From assembly GCA_958430865.1 (NCBI GenBank), contig CAUDNR010000632.1, positions 1 to 27,670 on the forward strand: a DNA stretch of 27,670 nt. Reading direction: 5' to 3'. Under the pieces are notes generated by a model that did no database searches, was not told where the DNA came from, and saw only the letters and a list, made by a program, of their open reading frames with translations. Numbering within the stretch: position 1 is the stretch's first letter; each line of letters starts with the position of its first letter. The position numbers were made by a program, and so were the translations under genes. This document shows positions 1 to 9,372 of this stretch, piece by piece. This DNA is from Entrophospora sp. SA101 (Eukaryota > Glomeromycota > Glomeromycetes > Entrophosporales > Entrophosporaceae).

Positions 1-436
1 TTTTCTGTGCTTAACATCCATGTGACCCTAAGTCTGGACAAAAGATCCCTTTCTATGAGTTTGGCTGGTACATCCCAGTCTTGTCAGTGGCATTCCTGCT
101 CACCAACAACCCTACCCCCATTTACTAAAATAACAAAGTCGGTTGATCAGACAAAAATTAAAGAGAAGCAGAAAATTTGAGAAAATGATTAATTTATAAC
201 AAAACATGCCAAACAAAATCCTCACCATTTTATAACTTTTTCCTTGTTGGCCATATTGCTGACAAGGATGTATATAATCGTGCAATAATTTTAACCTACA
301 GGACAGAGGACTTATTGGGCAAAAACCCAATCCAGTCCCCTACCCAAAATCACAAATTGGTTAATATCAAAAAAACAGAGCATTTATGAAAATGATTATA
401 CAAAACAAACACTATTTTACGACTTTCCTCTTAACA

Positions 437-688
437 TCAGAGTCCAAATGCAATTTCAGGGCCACCAACCCTGCTCTGAATTGTGACCTCCTGTGCTTGA
501 AACGAGCTGCAGGTTCTCTTAATATTCATCAGCAGAGTTGCGACTTGGTCACAGAGCCATCCTTACCCTAGAGGTAGGATCATTGCAAGCAACTTTTCAT
601 CCAACATGCCAGCAGCCATCTCTGGTCTGGGGAGATTAGTGAAAGCGTCCTTGACAATTGATGCAGTCTTGATGCATTCCAGGGCCAT
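437..688 (-). CDS. possible small two-exon ORF or gene remnant in a GC-richer patch
   Basis: Not recognised. On the minus strand an ATG at 688 opens an exon 688-567. A GTAAGG donor follows, then a 60-nt intron ending in CTGCAG at 507, and an exon 506-437 ending in TGA. The join keeps phase and gives about 63 residues, including KDAFTNLPRPEMAAGMLDEK near residues 12-31. The base composition is clearly less AT-rich than the rest of the window, and codon use looks more like protein-coding sequence than like the surrounding AT-rich spacer. Upstream of the ATG a run of eight G (minus strand) separates it from another open stretch in a different frame. One fewer G would extend the reading frame upstream, so the piece may be the 3' part of a damaged or mis-assembled gene or of a transposon. 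No domain can be assigned. Confidence is low. Confidence 0.25.
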
Positions 689-1290
689 GCGTCCCCCCCC
701 TGGATTTCAACATCATTGTATCATCGAGTGTAGCAGGTCAGATTAGCCTTGTGTACACGAGGAAGGTGAGAGAATGGCTGTAAAGTGTTCAAGGTAGCGT
801 GCGTGCTTCAACGCCTGTAAAATTTCCGATAATCAAACGTTGCATACTCGAATTGTTTCTTTTTCAATTGTGCTGCCTTGACATCTTGTGATTATAATAT
901 AATATTTATAATAATATTAATATTATTAACGATTACGAAAAGTAAAATATTATCAATGAAAATCTTGTAAATACCCAACAAGATCTGTTCCGCGTTTTGA
1001 TTTCCAATTAAAATATTTATAATAACCAAAAAATATCAACACAAGTAAAAAAAAGTACCTCTGGTTAGTTATTAACACTTCTTCTTTAGGAGACCCAAAC
1101 CAAACCAAACAACAACACTCACGTTTTGTCACCTTGGACTCTGTCAGAAAATAAATTGTTTTTCCAGAAAAGAAAAAAAAAAATCAATTCGCGTCTGTCC
1201 TATATACCAAAAAAAATACCAATAGGATAAATAATTAGCGTGTACGCGTCGATCAATTAAATAAACTTTTCTTTTTTCTTAGATTTCAAA
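689..1290. other. intergenic region, upstream side of the nuclease-like gene
   Basis: I see no gene here. 689-830 continues the GC-richer patch. From about 830 the sequence becomes strongly AT-rich with A-runs, and it should hold the promoter and 5' leader of the plus-strand gene starting at 1291. No convincing TATA box or other site can be assigned by eye. Confidence 0.4.
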
Positions 1291-3334
1291 ATGCCCAAGG
1301 AATCTAACAAAAGAAGAAAAACAACCGGTCGTGAGGATGCGTTGATCGGGTAAGTGTTTTAAGGGTGGTGGTGGTGGTGGCTATCGCCACTCGACGTCAC
1401 TCTAGTTATTGAGATTACTCTTTATTCTACATAACCAAACTTTATGTTTTATTCTATTTAAGTGATTCAAATGATGATAGTCCTGACGAAACACAGAGTA
1501 CATCAGACCATGAATATCTTCCTTCTTCATCTGAAGCATCAGATGACACTTTTACAAAAATCAAAAAGAATGTTTATACTTTTGATTGTCTAGTAGGTCT
1601 CGGAGAAAGAATCTATTCAAGTAATGCCTAAATTTTAGGATTCAAATTTGATGGAAGACAATTTGTACTAAAAGTTTTTTGAATTTGTATATAGTGGGTA
1701 ATTGATGATTATGATATCTCAAAATTATTAATGGAATACCGTGCATGCGCAATAAAAAATTCAACAAGTGAAAATATAGATATATCAGAGATTTTGTAAG
1801 TACTAGATTTTCTAATCCCTCTATTAGTTTAAAACTGTGGATTTTGTGATAAGATTGATTTATTCTTTATTCTTTCCTATATATGAAATTTCAGATCAAT
1901 TAATCATATATTTCTCCTAGAACAAAACGATAATGCTGGTATTCAAATGTTTTTTGATTCTGATAAATGGAAGAAAATGTTTGTTCAAATTGTTTCCGAG
2001 TTACCTGCATATGAGATATCAATTGATGGTCTGGAGTGTTGTCATGTAGTTGGAAGAGTAAGATTTTTTGGAAGGATCTACTAGATATGTGACATTTGTC
2101 TTTGAAACTGATTATTATACATTTGTTCAACTAGGTTGCAAGTTCAAATGTCAATGAATGTGAGTCGTTGATAAGAAAATTAAGGAAAAAATATGGCAAT
2201 TCAGAAGATATTATATTAGATGTTCTTTATTCAGTGTAAGCATTTTCATGATTGAACATCCCATATCATTTCCATTTTGACTTTTCTTACATATTTGCAC
2301 TTTCCTCATCATGCTATAGTACCAAAATTTTAGAAAATAAAACAAGAAGTAGAAAAGAAGATACATTTGTGCATGACAATATAGAACCAATGTTAAACAA
2401 TTTTTTTCAGAATGGCAAATTATATAGATGTGAATGGTAGGTATCTTAGTATTATTTGCATGTTTTGTGGCAACAATTACTGATCATACCAGTGTGCTAT
2501 TACCAGGTCAACTACAGTCTTAGAGGAATCAGCACATCATAAAAAAAAATTTGATCCAACATTTATAGAAAATAAACCAGATTTTTTGGTTTATAATATG
2601 TTCAAAGAGTCTAATCATATTCTTTTAGTGATGGAAGTAAAACCTCTTGTAAAGCCTAATACAAATCCATTATTCAATGATCTAAGAAAACCTGGCAATG
2701 AGATGAAAGATATAATAGACAAGTGCATAGAAGATGGCATTTATGATGATAGGTTAAAAATTTGTGGCATATTGGTTAGTGTTGGTTTCCAGAATTAGAG
2801 AGTTTTGCAACCATGTGAAAGTCAAAAGGTTTTGTTATAAGTCGAAATTAGTTTTGATTTTCAACTATTGACTTTTGATTTAGTTTGACATATAACTTTT
2901 AATTTTAGTTTTGATTTTCGCCTCATCAAAATAGTTTTGGCAACCAACACTAATATTGGTAGAAAGCAAGCAAACAATCTTTCATATGTTTTTCTTTGTA
3001 TAAACACTTATTTATGAATATAATCAATGCTTTTCTTATAACTAGGGCATGAATGTGATGTATTTGTGATGGATATCAAACATGATGCTGTATATAGGAT
3101 GATATACTTGGGAAAGTTCTTTGCACCATGTATTTGTTATGATTTGAGTGTAACTTCTTCAGCAATTGAATTATTATCAACAATAAAGGTTGGCAAAGTA
3201 TTTCTGGATGATAATTTCATGTCATATAATATACTAATTCTTTCATTTTTTACAAAAAGTCAATTGTCACAGAGTCTGCACAAATTTGTATTAATAGTTT
3301 GAGGTCACAAAACAATCAAAAGATAATAAAATGA
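1291..3334 (+). CDS. PD-(D/E)XK nuclease-like protein, nine exons, 383 aa
   Basis: Exons fitting GT-AG rules and phase: 1291-1349, 1463-1592, 1695-1795, 1895-2057, 2135-2235, 2320-2436, 2507-2784, 3046-3188, 3275-3334 (1152 nt, 383 aa plus stop). The N-terminus MPKESNKRRK is basic and could be a nuclear localisation signal. It is followed by an acidic, Ser-rich linker to about residue 50. The core of the C-terminal half shows KPDFLVYN (P248, D249) and, 18 residues after the aspartate, the hydrophobic strand LLVMEVKP (E267, K269). This is the spacing and hydrophobic setting of the PD-(D/E)XK endonuclease fold, with E207 (NIEP, in a predicted helix) a candidate for the extra acidic residue. DNA or RNA cleavage is inference from that motif. 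Similar restriction-endonuclease-like domains occur in Crinkler-type and related eukaryotic effectors; no NTPase domain is visible here. The junctions of exons 2/3, 7/8 and 8/9 are the least certain, because I chose the donor or acceptor that keeps the frame. Confidence 0.6.
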
Positions 3335-3917
3335 AAAGTATGATTAGGAATTCTTATCATACACCAATTAAATATGCAGTGAAAAAAGAAATGGAAATTA
3401 AAAGAACATTACTGGTATGTGTCAATATACATGTAATTTTTCACCAATAATCTCTAATCATAAAAATTTTTTTTCACCATATAATATGCTTAAGCAAATA
3501 AATTCCTGGAGTCAAAGCTGAAAAACCTAAAATTAGTTGCTGAAATGCATGATTATATTAATACTGAACAAAATTTTTAAAAAATAGATTTATTGAAAAT
3601 GTTTTATACAATAGTATAAATAATAATATAAATATTAAACTAATGCTTAAAGTTTACATTCAGTTGTCTTTCATGAATGCTGGTTTGGATTTTTGGTTTC
3701 ATAAATCTAATACCTAAGTATTTCTGTTGTTCAAAAGTCAATAAATATTTCTAAGCTGCTAATTGGAATTTTTATAGATAACATAACATATCAACAAATG
3801 AAATCAACTTCTAATAGTGCTGTTCTATAGTAGGTCTGATATAGAATAACTTCATATTAATTATTTTATGCAGCGGTAATCCTATATAAAAAAAACGAAA
3901 AACAAATAATTGTGGTG
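3335..3917. other. intergenic, no gene seen
   Basis: AT-rich spacer downstream of the nuclease-like gene. A further open stretch follows its stop codon up to about 3415 but has no clear join. Nothing else can be supported. Confidence 0.4.
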
Positions 3918-4261
3918 GAATACTCTTACCACACCTACCTCGGTTACACGAATCCAAACCAAGAACCCATGACAGTCAGTAGAGATTCTGTACAACTTTC
4001 AATTCCGTACACTATTTTTTTTGCTCCGTATATTTTTTCTACGGAACGGAATTTGTGAATTCTGAAAATTTGATTGGTGGGGGAGTCTGTACGATCTTCG
4101 ATTCCATATTTTTGTTTCATACATAGCATTTTTTACTACAGAGGCGCACATGTATGGAATATGGAACCTCTATAGACTCCCCCATGATTGGTAGAAAATA
4201 TCTTAAAAAAACCTTGTCGTGTAACCGAGGTAGATGTGGTAAGAGTTTTTTCATTGTGGTG
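3909..4261. mobile_element. MITE, Mutator-like, with inverted repeats and 9-bp target duplication
   Basis: Terminal inverted repeats match 28 of 29 bases: 3923-3951 (starts CTCTTACCAC) against the complement of 4217-4245. The direct repeat ATTGTGGTG occurs at 3909-3917 and again at 4253-4261, which makes the element itself 3918-4252 (335 bp). Both ends begin GAA when read inward. A second inverted pair lies inside (about 4072-4110 against 4157-4195, sharing GGGGGAGTCT and TTCCATAT), so the single strand could fold almost end to end. It encodes no protein. A 9-bp duplication with TIRs of this size is typical of MULE-derived MITEs; the family assignment is inference. Since the element is non-autonomous, a transposase elsewhere in the genome would have to move it. 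Confidence 0.7.
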
Positions 4262-4377
4262 TTAAACAATCCCTGAAATTCTTGGTAATACAAATGTTCA
4301 CTTGTCTGGTTTTGTTGCAGTATGCCCATTTAATACCAAATCAATAAAGTTTTCAAATGATATAAAAACTTATTTAG

Positions 4378-4545
4378 TACAACTTTGAAGAGAGATTTGG
4401 ATATAAACTTTTGTCTAAGGATAGAACAATTACAAACCAACCTATTCTTCGGCTGCTTGATAATGATGATTGCGAGAAGAAACTTGAAGTTGAGGAAAGG
4501 ACAAAATACGGTTTTTTGAATTGGGGAAAGTTTATTGTCGATTAG
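4378..4545 (+). pseudogene. orphan exon-like open frame, 55 codons
   Basis: After a possible acceptor (TTTAG at 4373-4377) the frame is open for 55 codons and ends in TAG at 4543-4545. It contains residues such as RFGYKLLSKDRTITNQPILR and GFLNWGKFIVD, whose mixed composition looks coding and not like the AT-rich spacer. There is no start codon and no convincing upstream exon, so it is either a leftover terminal exon of a decayed gene or chance. The family is not recognised. Confidence 0.25.
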
Positions 4546-5234
4546 CCATACAAAACACTCGCTTTGAATTTAACTCCTCGAACCAAAGTATTGGAACGCA
4601 GTTTACACAAATTATGTTATCATAGACATGCATATAAAAATTTATCATAAAAATGAGTTCGATTAAATTTGTAAAAATTTCGTGAATTCTCAAAATTTTA
4701 CATAATAAAAGAAAAGAAAGCTGTTTTTGTGTAAAATACGATGTTTCCAAACGCCTAGAAAATTAAAATAATAAAATAAAAATTTTCATTTATTTAAGTT
4801 TAATAAAGCTTTGGGTGCCAGCATACATATCAAAATATTTACAAAGAACAAATCGTTTGAAAGTTCAAATTGTTTTCAAATGTTAACGAAGCTTAGCATT
4901 CTTGTTTTTATTTTGCTTATTTACTTATTTTCGAATGCAAAATAGATTATTCTTTCAAGATGAAGTAATATCAATTATAAAACACAATTTTGTGGCCAAT
5001 GAACCTGTATTGAAATTTTTATCGTACATTTGTACAAAGTTCTTACATTGTTTAATCGGAGAATATTTGAATCTATAAATTTATAATGTTAATACATTGA
5101 CATGTCTCAAACTCTCAATATTATGTGGTTAATAATTATATTTATTTAGAAAATAAAACACATAATAATAATAAATAATAAAAATAATATATAAATATAT
5201 CATAACAAAATACTAATTATAATAATAATTGTTA
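4546..5234. other. intergenic, no gene seen
   Basis: AT-rich spacer. The open frame on the minus strand at 4532-4750 has no recognisable features, and I do not call it. The last 150 bases are extremely AT-rich, as expected for a 3' flank of the gene ending at 5235. Confidence 0.4.
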
Positions 5235-5600
5235 TTAATTTTGATTTTTCAAATAATCTATTATTTGCTCCATTTCAAAATAATGTTGATTCATCTTCAA
5301 CATATGGTCTCTAATCATTGACATGTGGTTAGAAATTGAAAGAATTAAATAATTGCTGTTATATCTGATGGCATTATTATTAATATTTCCAGGATTCAAC
5401 AAAGTGCTATTAAAGTTGGGAGCACTGTTAGGGTTGGGATTTAAATAGGGATTGCTACCGTTATTATTGTTATTGCTATTAACGTATAAAAATTGTTGTA
5501 GTGGAGTTGTATTAATAATATCATTCGATGGTGGATTGTTGCTGGTTACATAAGGGTAGGTGGGACTATAACCAACATGAGTTAATTGTTGTTTATACAT
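5235..5600 (-). CDS. small Asn-rich orphan protein, 121 aa
   Basis: Not recognised. A single open frame of 121 codons begins at the ATG at 5600, which is preceded by an A/T-rich leader. Residues 1-80 are low in complexity and rich in Asn, Pro and Ser, with a short Asn run near residue 45. Residues 80-121 are different: SNHMSMIRDHMLKMNQHYFE followed by MEQIIDYLKNQN has the heptad-like spacing of a short amphipathic or coiled-coil helix. This pairing of a disordered N-terminal part and a short helix suggests a small interaction protein, but no function can be assigned. No intron is needed, and upstream exons are not evident. The alternative is that it is the last exon of a longer minus-strand gene. 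Codon use agrees with the neighbouring genes, which supports it being real. Confidence 0.5.
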   Translation of the reverse strand: MYKQQLTHVGYSPTYPYVTSNNPPSNDIINTTPLQQFLYVNSNNNNNGSNPYLNPNPNSAPNFNSTLLNPGNINNNAIRYNSNYLILSISNHMSMIRDHMLKMNQHYFEMEQIIDYLKNQN

Positions 5601-6196
5601 TTTTATTTTTTTTAAAAAAATGCATTTTTCATTTTAGTTTTTTGGAGCATATTTATAAGATTTTTATTTTTATTTTTTTCGGAGTAAAAAACTAAATAAA
5701 TTACATTCTAGAGATAAAAAAATATATTTCCTCAATTTTTACTTATCAAAATCACTTTTGATAATAGATAACTGATAAAAAATTTGTTTCGCTTATCTTT
5801 TGATGGTAAAAATACTCCACACCTCAAAGTAAACAAATATGGTTGTAACTCTTTATTTGTTTTTTTTTTGTGGGATATAACTGAGGTGATATAAAAGGAA
5901 ACTCAGATGTGAAAGTATAAGATTAAAGGAATGAACTTTAAATACTGTAATGATCGACGATCTAAAATATTACAAATTTACAAAAATGTCAATGAGAAAA
6001 TAATTTCTTATCATCACTAATCTTGGGACATAAATATTCAGTAATCAACCAATCAACCAATTCATACGATTTCACAACTTTGGGATTCTTCGTGAAATCT
6101 TCAGTAAACTTTTATTTATAAATAAATAATGTGATTTATATGATTAATATCTGTAAATTAACTGCGGTAAAATACTCTTAATTTCCTTGTTTTTTT
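5601..6196. other. intergenic between two minus-strand genes
   Basis: It should hold the promoter of the 121-aa gene and the 3' flank of the amidase. The sequence is A/T homopolymer-rich. No RNA gene or repeat stands out. Confidence 0.4.
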
Positions 6197-8731
6197 TTAA
6201 ATTAAATCACCAAACCAATATCCATCTTTTGGTTTACGTCTTGAATCTTTAAATATTTCTTCTGAAGCTTTACCAATTCTAAGCAAGAGATCTTCCTTGT
6301 ACCTTTAATACAAACAAAAATTTTATCAATCAATTTTTAACCATTCTAACATCGATGGTCAACTAATCAGCTAGCTAGTTACCATTTAGCCATAAATTGT
6401 AAACCGATTGGGAGTCCATTATCATCATACCCTCCTGGGACAGTAATTGCTGGAATGCCAGTGAAATTCGCCAATTGAAGAAAGTGTATAACATCTGTAG
6501 CGACAACTGAATCAACTTCACCGAATTTTAATGCACGTGGATGAATTTTTGGTGCCGTCACGGAACTAACTGGTGTTAATATCAGGTCTACTTCATTGAA
6601 AAGTGTTGCCAAATTTTTCATACTACGTGTTCTTACTTGTTGTGCTTGAACTATTCAACAACAATGTAAGACGAGGAAGAAAAAGGAAAAGAGAGAAATA
6701 AAAAACTTATTTAATTGAATGCGAAAAACAAATGAAAATAATTTAACAACAATACTTACTATAATCCTGAATATTCATATATTAAATAATTAATATTAAT
6801 AAATTAGTTGTATTATAATTTCAAGACATTTTAATATTTATAATAGTAATTACCCTTCCAGTTATTTGCTCTAGTATAGCAAGCGTGAATCGACTTGGAT
6901 AAGATAATTTATAAAGTTCATCCTTATAATTTTTCATTGATGTGTAATGTTCCGCAAAGATGTTGATCAAGTGGGCTGCTTGAACATCTTTCAGCTCCGG
7001 AATGACAATCTCTACAAAATTTGCACCTCTTTCTTTTAATTGATTAATTAAATTGTCAAGTGCTATTGTGATTGATTTGTTGTAAACTTGTTTATTCCAT
7101 GCAGAATATATACCGATTTTCAGATCTGATAAATCTTTGGTCTGATTTAAATTATATAATGTTGGAGCTGGTTGTAAATATGTAAATGGATCCTACAAAG
7201 AAATTACGATTGATAATAAGTTAAATATAACATAATTAATTAAAGAATTAACGAATTAAAGAGTAATCTCTAACATCTTCATCTCTTCCTGCCATTGCAT
7301 AATATGCCAAGGCTAAATCATCAATACATATTGCCATCGGACCAGATACAGCTACTGTCCAACAAAGCGGGACTATTATTACCAAATTAAAATAATTGGG
7401 ATTAATCTATTAAAGAAACAGATCAAGTAATAAATAAATAAAATATAAAGAATTAAGAGGCATGCATACATTCTCCTGAATTAGAATTTCTTCCACATGT
7501 AGGTTTTAATCCATAAATACCACAAAAAGATGATGGAACTCTAAAAAACAATAATTAATCAATTTTTTCCTCTTGTTAATTTCCTCGTTTTCTCTTTTTA
7601 TTTTGTTATCCAGTTAAATATTTACCTAATAGAACCACCACCATCACAACCAATGGCAATTGGGGTTAATCCTGCAGCCACTGCACAAGCACTTCCACCA
7701 CTTGACCCACCACAATAGTAATCGGGATTATGAGGATTACGTGGCGTAAGCGACGAGGGATTATTACTGGTGATACCCAATCCGATCTCGTGCATTATAG
7801 TCTTTCCGACAATAATAGCACCCAATTTCCTCAAGTTATGAATAACAGTTGCATCTTTTTCACAAACATTTCCATCATTAATAAATGTTGTCCCAACTTT
7901 GGTTTCATACCCTATAACATCAAACTCGTCTTTTACCAGAACAGGAATCCCGTCGAGAAGTCCTAACGGTCGTTCGTCTTCATATCTTGCAGTTGATTTC
8001 TTGGCTTGTTCTATTACATCCTCTTTATTTATAATATACACAGCGTTTATTAGTGAATTGGATTCTTCGATTCTTTTAATTAATGCTTCACATACCTAAT
8101 AACATCAATGATATTAATAATAATAATAATAACAATAATAATAATAATAATAATAATTGAATTTGTTATGCATCCTCTTATTATGTAAAGCTCCTTACTT
8201 GTAGAGGTGTGGTTTTTTTAGAAAGATAAGCTTGTCGAAAATCACTTGTGCACAAGTAGTCTTTTGTATCAACATTGTCACTTGGATTACTTTGATTTGA
8301 TAAAATGCTAAATCCTTCAACTATTATATTATCCTCTACTCCAAAAACTTCTTTTGGAAAAGGTAATGGAGTGTTAGTTGGATGATCTGAATAACTTTTT
8401 GTTCTCAATGATCCCCAACCAGTTCTCGCAAAAAGAATTCTGGTGCAGCCGGGAACCCATTCAATAAAATGTGTTGAACATGCTAATGGAATATGGCTTA
8501 AATATATGTGTGTGTGTATATATGTGTGTAAAAAGAATTAATTGATATGTAATTGATGTAATTATGTTTGTGTGGTAATTAGTTAAAAAAAAATACCTTA
8601 GATATGGTGTGGGCCTACGAGCGGTGACCTATTTTTTTTTTTCGATGATTTCAAATTAATTATTTTGTATATTTATTTAATTGAAAAGATCATTTATCAA
8701 TTTATTTATTTACCAATTCTAGTTTTTCCAT
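6197..8731 (-). CDS. amidase-signature hydrolase, ten exons, 568 aa
   Basis: Hydrolyses carboxamide C-N bonds through a Ser-cisSer-Lys triad; the substrate cannot be predicted. Exons in coding order: 8731-8714, 8628-8597, 8496-8199, 8095-7626, 7540-7470, 7372-7275, 7192-6854, 6766-6760, 6650-6383, 6302-6197. All phases agree and total 1707 nt. Start MEKLELVTARRPTPY is fixed by an 18-nt first exon. Catalytic lysine K171 lies in GIPVLVKDEFD, cis-serine S248 in CGGSSGGSA, and nucleophile S271 in GCDGGGSIR. Downstream motifs typical of the family are SGPMA, DYIQAQQVR and DLILTPVS. The length is normal for fungal amidases (about 540-590). There is no signal peptide, so it is probably cytosolic. 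Odd points are a 7-nt exon (6760-6766) and a Cys where many relatives have Ser or Thr before DGGGS. It could be annotated as GatA-like, but the long N-terminal extension argues for a general fungal amidase. Confidence 0.93.
8112..8158. repeat. (TAA)n microsatellite in amidase intron 3
   Basis: About 47 bases of TAA/ATA trinucleotide repeat with one interruption (AAC). It lies inside the intron between exons ending at 8199 and starting at 8095. Confidence 0.8.
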
Positions 8732-8948
8732 TTTTTTTCGTTGATATAATGGTAGAGAAAAAATGGTTTTTTGTTTTTATCGTAAAGATGTTTAAAACTT
8801 TTTTTTGACTTTTATATAATTAATATGTATTGATATTAGATGCATTAATTCCAAAATTTCTCATGCGACAATTACCAAAAACGGACTGGTATCAGGCCAT
8901 TTAATAATTATTTTCTCACATACAAGACATTTATTTCCAAAGCTTGCT

Positions 8949-9328
8949 ATGACAAGCTTCTTACTTATTTGGTGGAATGGGAAATCTTTATTTGGACATA
9001 AAAGAAAAATCTCGCCAAGAATATTAACGCTAGATTCTCAAATAATTTCCAAATTAAACAATTGGGAAAATGCTGCGTATGTAACATTCTTTACAAAATG
9101 GGTTTTATCTTTTTCTAGTTTGGTAGTGGACGTGTAACTGATGAAATCGAGGAAGAGTTGTATAACAAACACCATCACTATTTACTATTTAAACTGCCAA
9201 AGAATTTCTTCCAGAAAAAAACATCAGGTGATTACAATCTTAGAGTAATATATATAGTAATACGTAACAAGTGTAACCAAATCAAAAAATCAAAAAGGTA
9301 TATAATGGGACAAAAAATAATAAAATAA
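8949..9328 (+). CDS. possible two-exon orphan, 113 aa
   Basis: Not recognised. Exon 8949-9080 is followed by a short intron of 38 nt (9081-9118, GTAACA to TTCTAG) and an exon 9119-9328 ending in TAA. Both sides are in phase 0, and the second exon is open for 69 codons. That exon reads like coding sequence (for example GSGRVTDEIEEELYNKHHHY, then LLFKLPKNFFQKK), with a basic C-terminus. The intron is shorter than others in the window. The frame is also open upstream of the ATG to about 8910, so the true start may lie in an earlier exon. It is divergent from the amidase, with starts 218 bases apart, and its stop lies 45 bases before the next gene. It may be a real small gene or the end of a decayed one. 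Confidence 0.33.
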
Positions 9329-9372
9329 TTCAAATTTTTTCAACCAACATTACTTTTTTCGATTTTCTTCAA

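Noticed and set aside
112..330. 72-codon minus-strand frame with a hydrophobic middle
   Set aside because: No domain or splice partner; composition fits chance reading of the AT-rich region.
1621..1694. Alternative reading of the nuclease-like gene through 1621-1680, or a donor at 1621
   Set aside because: A donor at 1621 gives an immediate stop after the join at 1695; the donor at 1593 keeps phase and the downstream frame.
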